Of a stretch of 64,000 nucleotides of DNA, positions 61,868 through 64,000 are shown one piece after another (within the stretch, counting starts at the first letter, position 1; every line of letters begins with the position of its first letter). Origin of the DNA: Gelatiniphilus marinus (lineage in GTDB: Bacteria > Bacteroidota > Bacteroidia > Flavobacteriales > Flavobacteriaceae); the NCBI RefSeq assembly GCF_042678305.1, contig NZ_JBHUDT010000005.1. One strand, given 5' to 3'. The notes beneath the pieces are model-generated. The model worked only from the letters and a program-made list of their open reading frames with translations. It did no database searches and was not told where the DNA came from. The position numbers and the translations under genes were made by a program.

Positions 61868-63835
61868 ATGAAAAAAATATTAACATCAACTATTGTAATT
61901 GTAGCGCTTCTTGTCGCATTTACAAGTTGTAATAACTCAGGCAAGTCTAGTAAAAATGGTGCATTATCTAGCAACAACGCAGAAAAAGTGTATGTGGCAC
62001 CTGGAGAACACGATTCTCATTACGCATTTATCTCTGGAGGATATAGTGGTAACCTAACCGTTTACGGCTTACCTTCTGGCAGAATGTTTAAAGAAATTCC
62101 GGTATTCTCACAATTTCCAACAAACGGTTACGGGTATTCTGAAGAATCTAAACCCATGCTAGAAACCTCTTATGGTTTTATACCATGGGACGATTCGCAT
62201 CACCCAGACATTTCTCAAACTAATGGAGAATTAGATGGGCGTTGGATTTTTATTAACGGAAACAATACACCCCGTATTGCTAGAGTTGGATTAAGATCTT
62301 TTGAAACAGAAGAAATTATTGAAGTTCCAAATAGTGCAGGAAACCACAGTTCGTCTTTTATCACAGAAAACACAGAATATGTAGTAGCAGGAACACGTTT
62401 TTCTGTACCGGTTCCTCAAAGAGATATGCCTATTAAAGACTATAAAGGGAATTTTAAAGGCGCTTTAACTTTTATCTCTGTAGATCCAGAACACGGACAC
62501 ATGGATATTAAATTCCAGGTTCTAATGCCAGGTTTTAACTACGATTTATCGCACCCTGGACGCGGAAAATCTCACGGATGGTTTTTCTTTACAACCTATA
62601 ATACCGAAGAAGCAAGTACTTTGCTAGAGGTTAATGCATCTCAAAACGACAAAGATTTTATTGCAGCAATTAACTGGAAAAAAATTGAAGAATATGTAAA
62701 TAATGGTGGTGGTACCATGATGCCAGCAAATTATGCACATAACTTACTTGATGAAGCTACACATACTACAACATCTACCATGAAAAAGGAAGTACGTGTT
62801 ATAAACCCTTCTGAGGTTCCCGGAGCTATATATTTACTGCCAACACCAAAATCGCCCCATGGTTGCGATGTCGATCCTTCTGGAGAGTATATTGTGGGCA
62901 ATGGTAAATTATCAGCTAACTTAACGGTACATTCATTTACTAAAATGCTAGATGCTATTGAGAATGAAAAATTTGCTGGTGAGGCTTACGGTATTCCAAT
63001 TTTAAATTTCGAAGATGTTTTAGCAGGTTCGGTAGAACAACCCGGTTTAGGCCCTTTACATACCGAGTTTGATGGTCAAGGAAATGCTTATACAACCTTC
63101 TTTATCTCTTCTGAAGTTGTAAAATGGAAATTAGGCACTTGGGAAGTTATTGATAGAAAACCAACGTATTACTCGGTTGGCCACTTAACCATTCCTGGAG
63201 GAAACTCCAGAAAACCTTTTGGTAAATACATGTTCGCCATGAACAAAATTACTAAAGACCGTTATTTGCCAGTTGGTCCAGAAATGGAACACTCAGCACA
63301 ATTATATGATATTTCTGGAGATAAAATGGAATTGCTTTTAGATTTTCCAACACATGGAGAACCACATTATGCAGCAGCTATTCCAGCAGAAATAATTAAA
63401 GAAAACACACTAAAATTTTATAAACTAGCCGATAATAAACACCCGCGCAAAGCTACAAATGATGATGAAACTAAAGTGGTTAGAGAGGGTAAAAATGTGC
63501 ATGTTTACATGACCATGATACGTAGCCATTTCTCGCCAGATAATATAGAAGGTGTAAAAGTAGGAGACAAAGTATTCTTCCACATTACAAACTTAGAACA
63601 AGATTTTGATGTACCGCACGGATTCGCTGTAATTGGTGCTAATAATGCGGAGTTATTAATAGCTCCAGGGCAAACCAGAACCTTAACATGGGAACCAAAA
63701 CAAGTTGGTGTTTGGCCATTCTATTGTACAGATTTCTGTTCGGCGTTACACCAAGAAATGCAAGGATACATTAGGGTTTCTCCCGCAAATAGCAACATAC
63801 CGCTAAAATGGTCGATGGGAGAAGATATTGAATAA
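61868..63835 (+). CDS. nosZ: Nitrous-oxide reductase, clade II (Sec-dependent)
   Basis: 655 residues. Reduces N2O to N2 in the periplasm. The N-terminus is a Sec signal with a possible lipobox (AFTSC, Cys21), not the twin-arginine signal of clade I. A seven-bladed propeller (about 40-520) holds the CuZ histidines, for example DDSHHPD near 118 and PHGCDVDPSGEYIVGNGKL near 335. The CuA cupredoxin domain (about 540-655) has His584 (VPHGF) and Cys620-x3-Cys624-x3-His628-x2-Met631 in YCTDFCSALHQEMQG. No nosR, nosD, nosF, nosY or nosL genes are inside the window; they may follow to the right. Confidence 0.97.
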   Translation: MKKILTSTIVIVALLVAFTSCNNSGKSSKNGALSSNNAEKVYVAPGEHDSHYAFISGGYSGNLTVYGLPSGRMFKEIPVFSQFPTNGYGYSEESKPMLETSYGFIPWDDSHHPDISQTNGELDGRWIFINGNNTPRIARVGLRSFETEEIIEVPNSAGNHSSSFITENTEYVVAGTRFSVPVPQRDMPIKDYKGNFKGALTFISVDPEHGHMDIKFQVLMPGFNYDLSHPGRGKSHGWFFFTTYNTEEASTLLEVNASQNDKDFIAAINWKKIEEYVNNGGGTMMPANYAHNLLDEATHTTTSTMKKEVRVINPSEVPGAIYLLPTPKSPHGCDVDPSGEYIVGNGKLSANLTVHSFTKMLDAIENEKFAGEAYGIPILNFEDVLAGSVEQPGLGPLHTEFDGQGNAYTTFFISSEVVKWKLGTWEVIDRKPTYYSVGHLTIPGGNSRKPFGKYMFAMNKITKDRYLPVGPEMEHSAQLYDISGDKMELLLDFPTHGEPHYAAAIPAEIIKENTLKFYKLADNKHPRKATNDDETKVVREGKNVHVYMTMIRSHFSPDNIEGVKVGDKVFFHITNLEQDFDVPHGFAVIGANNAELLIAPGQTRTLTWEPKQVGVWPFYCTDFCSALHQEMQGYIRVSPANSNIPLKWSMGEDIE

Positions 63836-63875
63836 AATCAGCACTGGTTTAAACTTGGATTTGTATAAATTAATT

Positions 63876-64000
63876 TTGTATATCCGTTTAATGTCCATTA
63901 GCTGTAATGCTAGCAATAACGAGCCTATCAAAGATTCGTTCGCCAAAATATCTTCGATTAAGCTTATAAACAAACTCATTGAGGTAAAGTTGCAGGTACT
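63876..64000 (+). CDS. Possible 5' end of the next gene, cut by the window edge
   Basis: An open frame runs off the right edge. It may start at the TTG at 63876 or the ATG at 63891 and reads LYIRLMSISCNASNNEP, then KDSFAKISSIKLINKLIEV. A lipoprotein-like SISC sits near the start. Too short to assign. By context it could be the next nos accessory gene. Confidence 0.3.
   Translation, partial: MYIRLMSISCNASNNEPIKDSFAKISSIKLINKLIEVKLQV

Noticed and set aside
1..64000. CRISPR arrays, insertion sequences, prophage, toxin-antitoxin or defence islands, tRNA and rRNA genes
   Set aside because: No regularly spaced repeats, transposase or integrase motifs, phage proteins or tRNA-like cloverleaf were found. 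The only HEPN domain belongs to sulfite reductase.

Overview
The window reads as an AT-rich chromosome segment of a flavobacterium (Bacteroidota, most likely family Flavobacteriaceae). The basis is the gene content: TonB-dependent receptors with carboxypeptidase-like plug extensions, a type IX secretion C-terminal tail, DUF5689 and DUF2264 proteins, HEPN-fused sulfite reductase and a MetX-aspartokinase-homoserine dehydrogenase fusion. Several genes are also preceded by TAnnTTTG elements, the -7 box of the Bacteroidota housekeeping sigma factor. I saw no tRNA, rRNA, CRISPR array, transposase or phage gene.

Layout. 1-8.6 kb is an inorganic-carbon uptake island: a lipoprotein beta-carbonic anhydrase, DabB and DabA, a LysR regulator and a SulP transporter. 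Paired dyads lie in front of both dabB and the regulator gene. 8.7-17.4 kb holds a TonB receptor with a DUF5689 lipoprotein, a divergent endonuclease/phosphatase, a small membrane protein and a second TonB receptor. 17.5-22.1 kb is a four-gene minus-strand operon (DUF3108, tryptophan-dioxygenase-like, M23 peptidase, pgi). 22.5-25 kb carries leuA and leuB without leuCD.

26.7-51.3 kb is a large sulfur-amino-acid region. A SAM-I riboswitch leads metY, a trifunctional MetX-AK-HSD fusion and a metZ-like gene, which together run from aspartate to homocysteine. After a remnant of a polysaccharide locus (GH88 and a DUF2264 gene with an internal deletion), an Rrf2 regulator precedes a sulfate-assimilation run: DUF2061, cysH, cysD, cysN, a sulfite reductase-HEPN fusion, siroheme genes, a ferredoxin-NADP reductase, cysE and cysM. 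A second SAM-I riboswitch leads a split methionine synthase and metF. Sulfide made by the cys genes can feed CysM, MetY and MetZ. MetH and MetF then methylate homocysteine, and SAM feeds back through the two riboswitches.

51.3-60.4 kb holds a PagL-like lipid A deacylase, a small lipoprotein, a subtilase pseudogene with two separate lesions, sucB-sucA, and a decayed outer-membrane protein gene beside sucA. 60.6-63.8 kb opens a nitrous-oxide reductase cluster (cytochrome c, fasciclin protein, clade II NosZ) behind an FNR-like box. The cluster probably continues past the window.

The most unusual signals are the matched LysR dyad pairs, three genes in different states of decay, two enzyme fusions, and a dispersed GC-rich hairpin repeat that repeatedly sits against start codons in the cys/met region and has entered the coding sequence of cobA.
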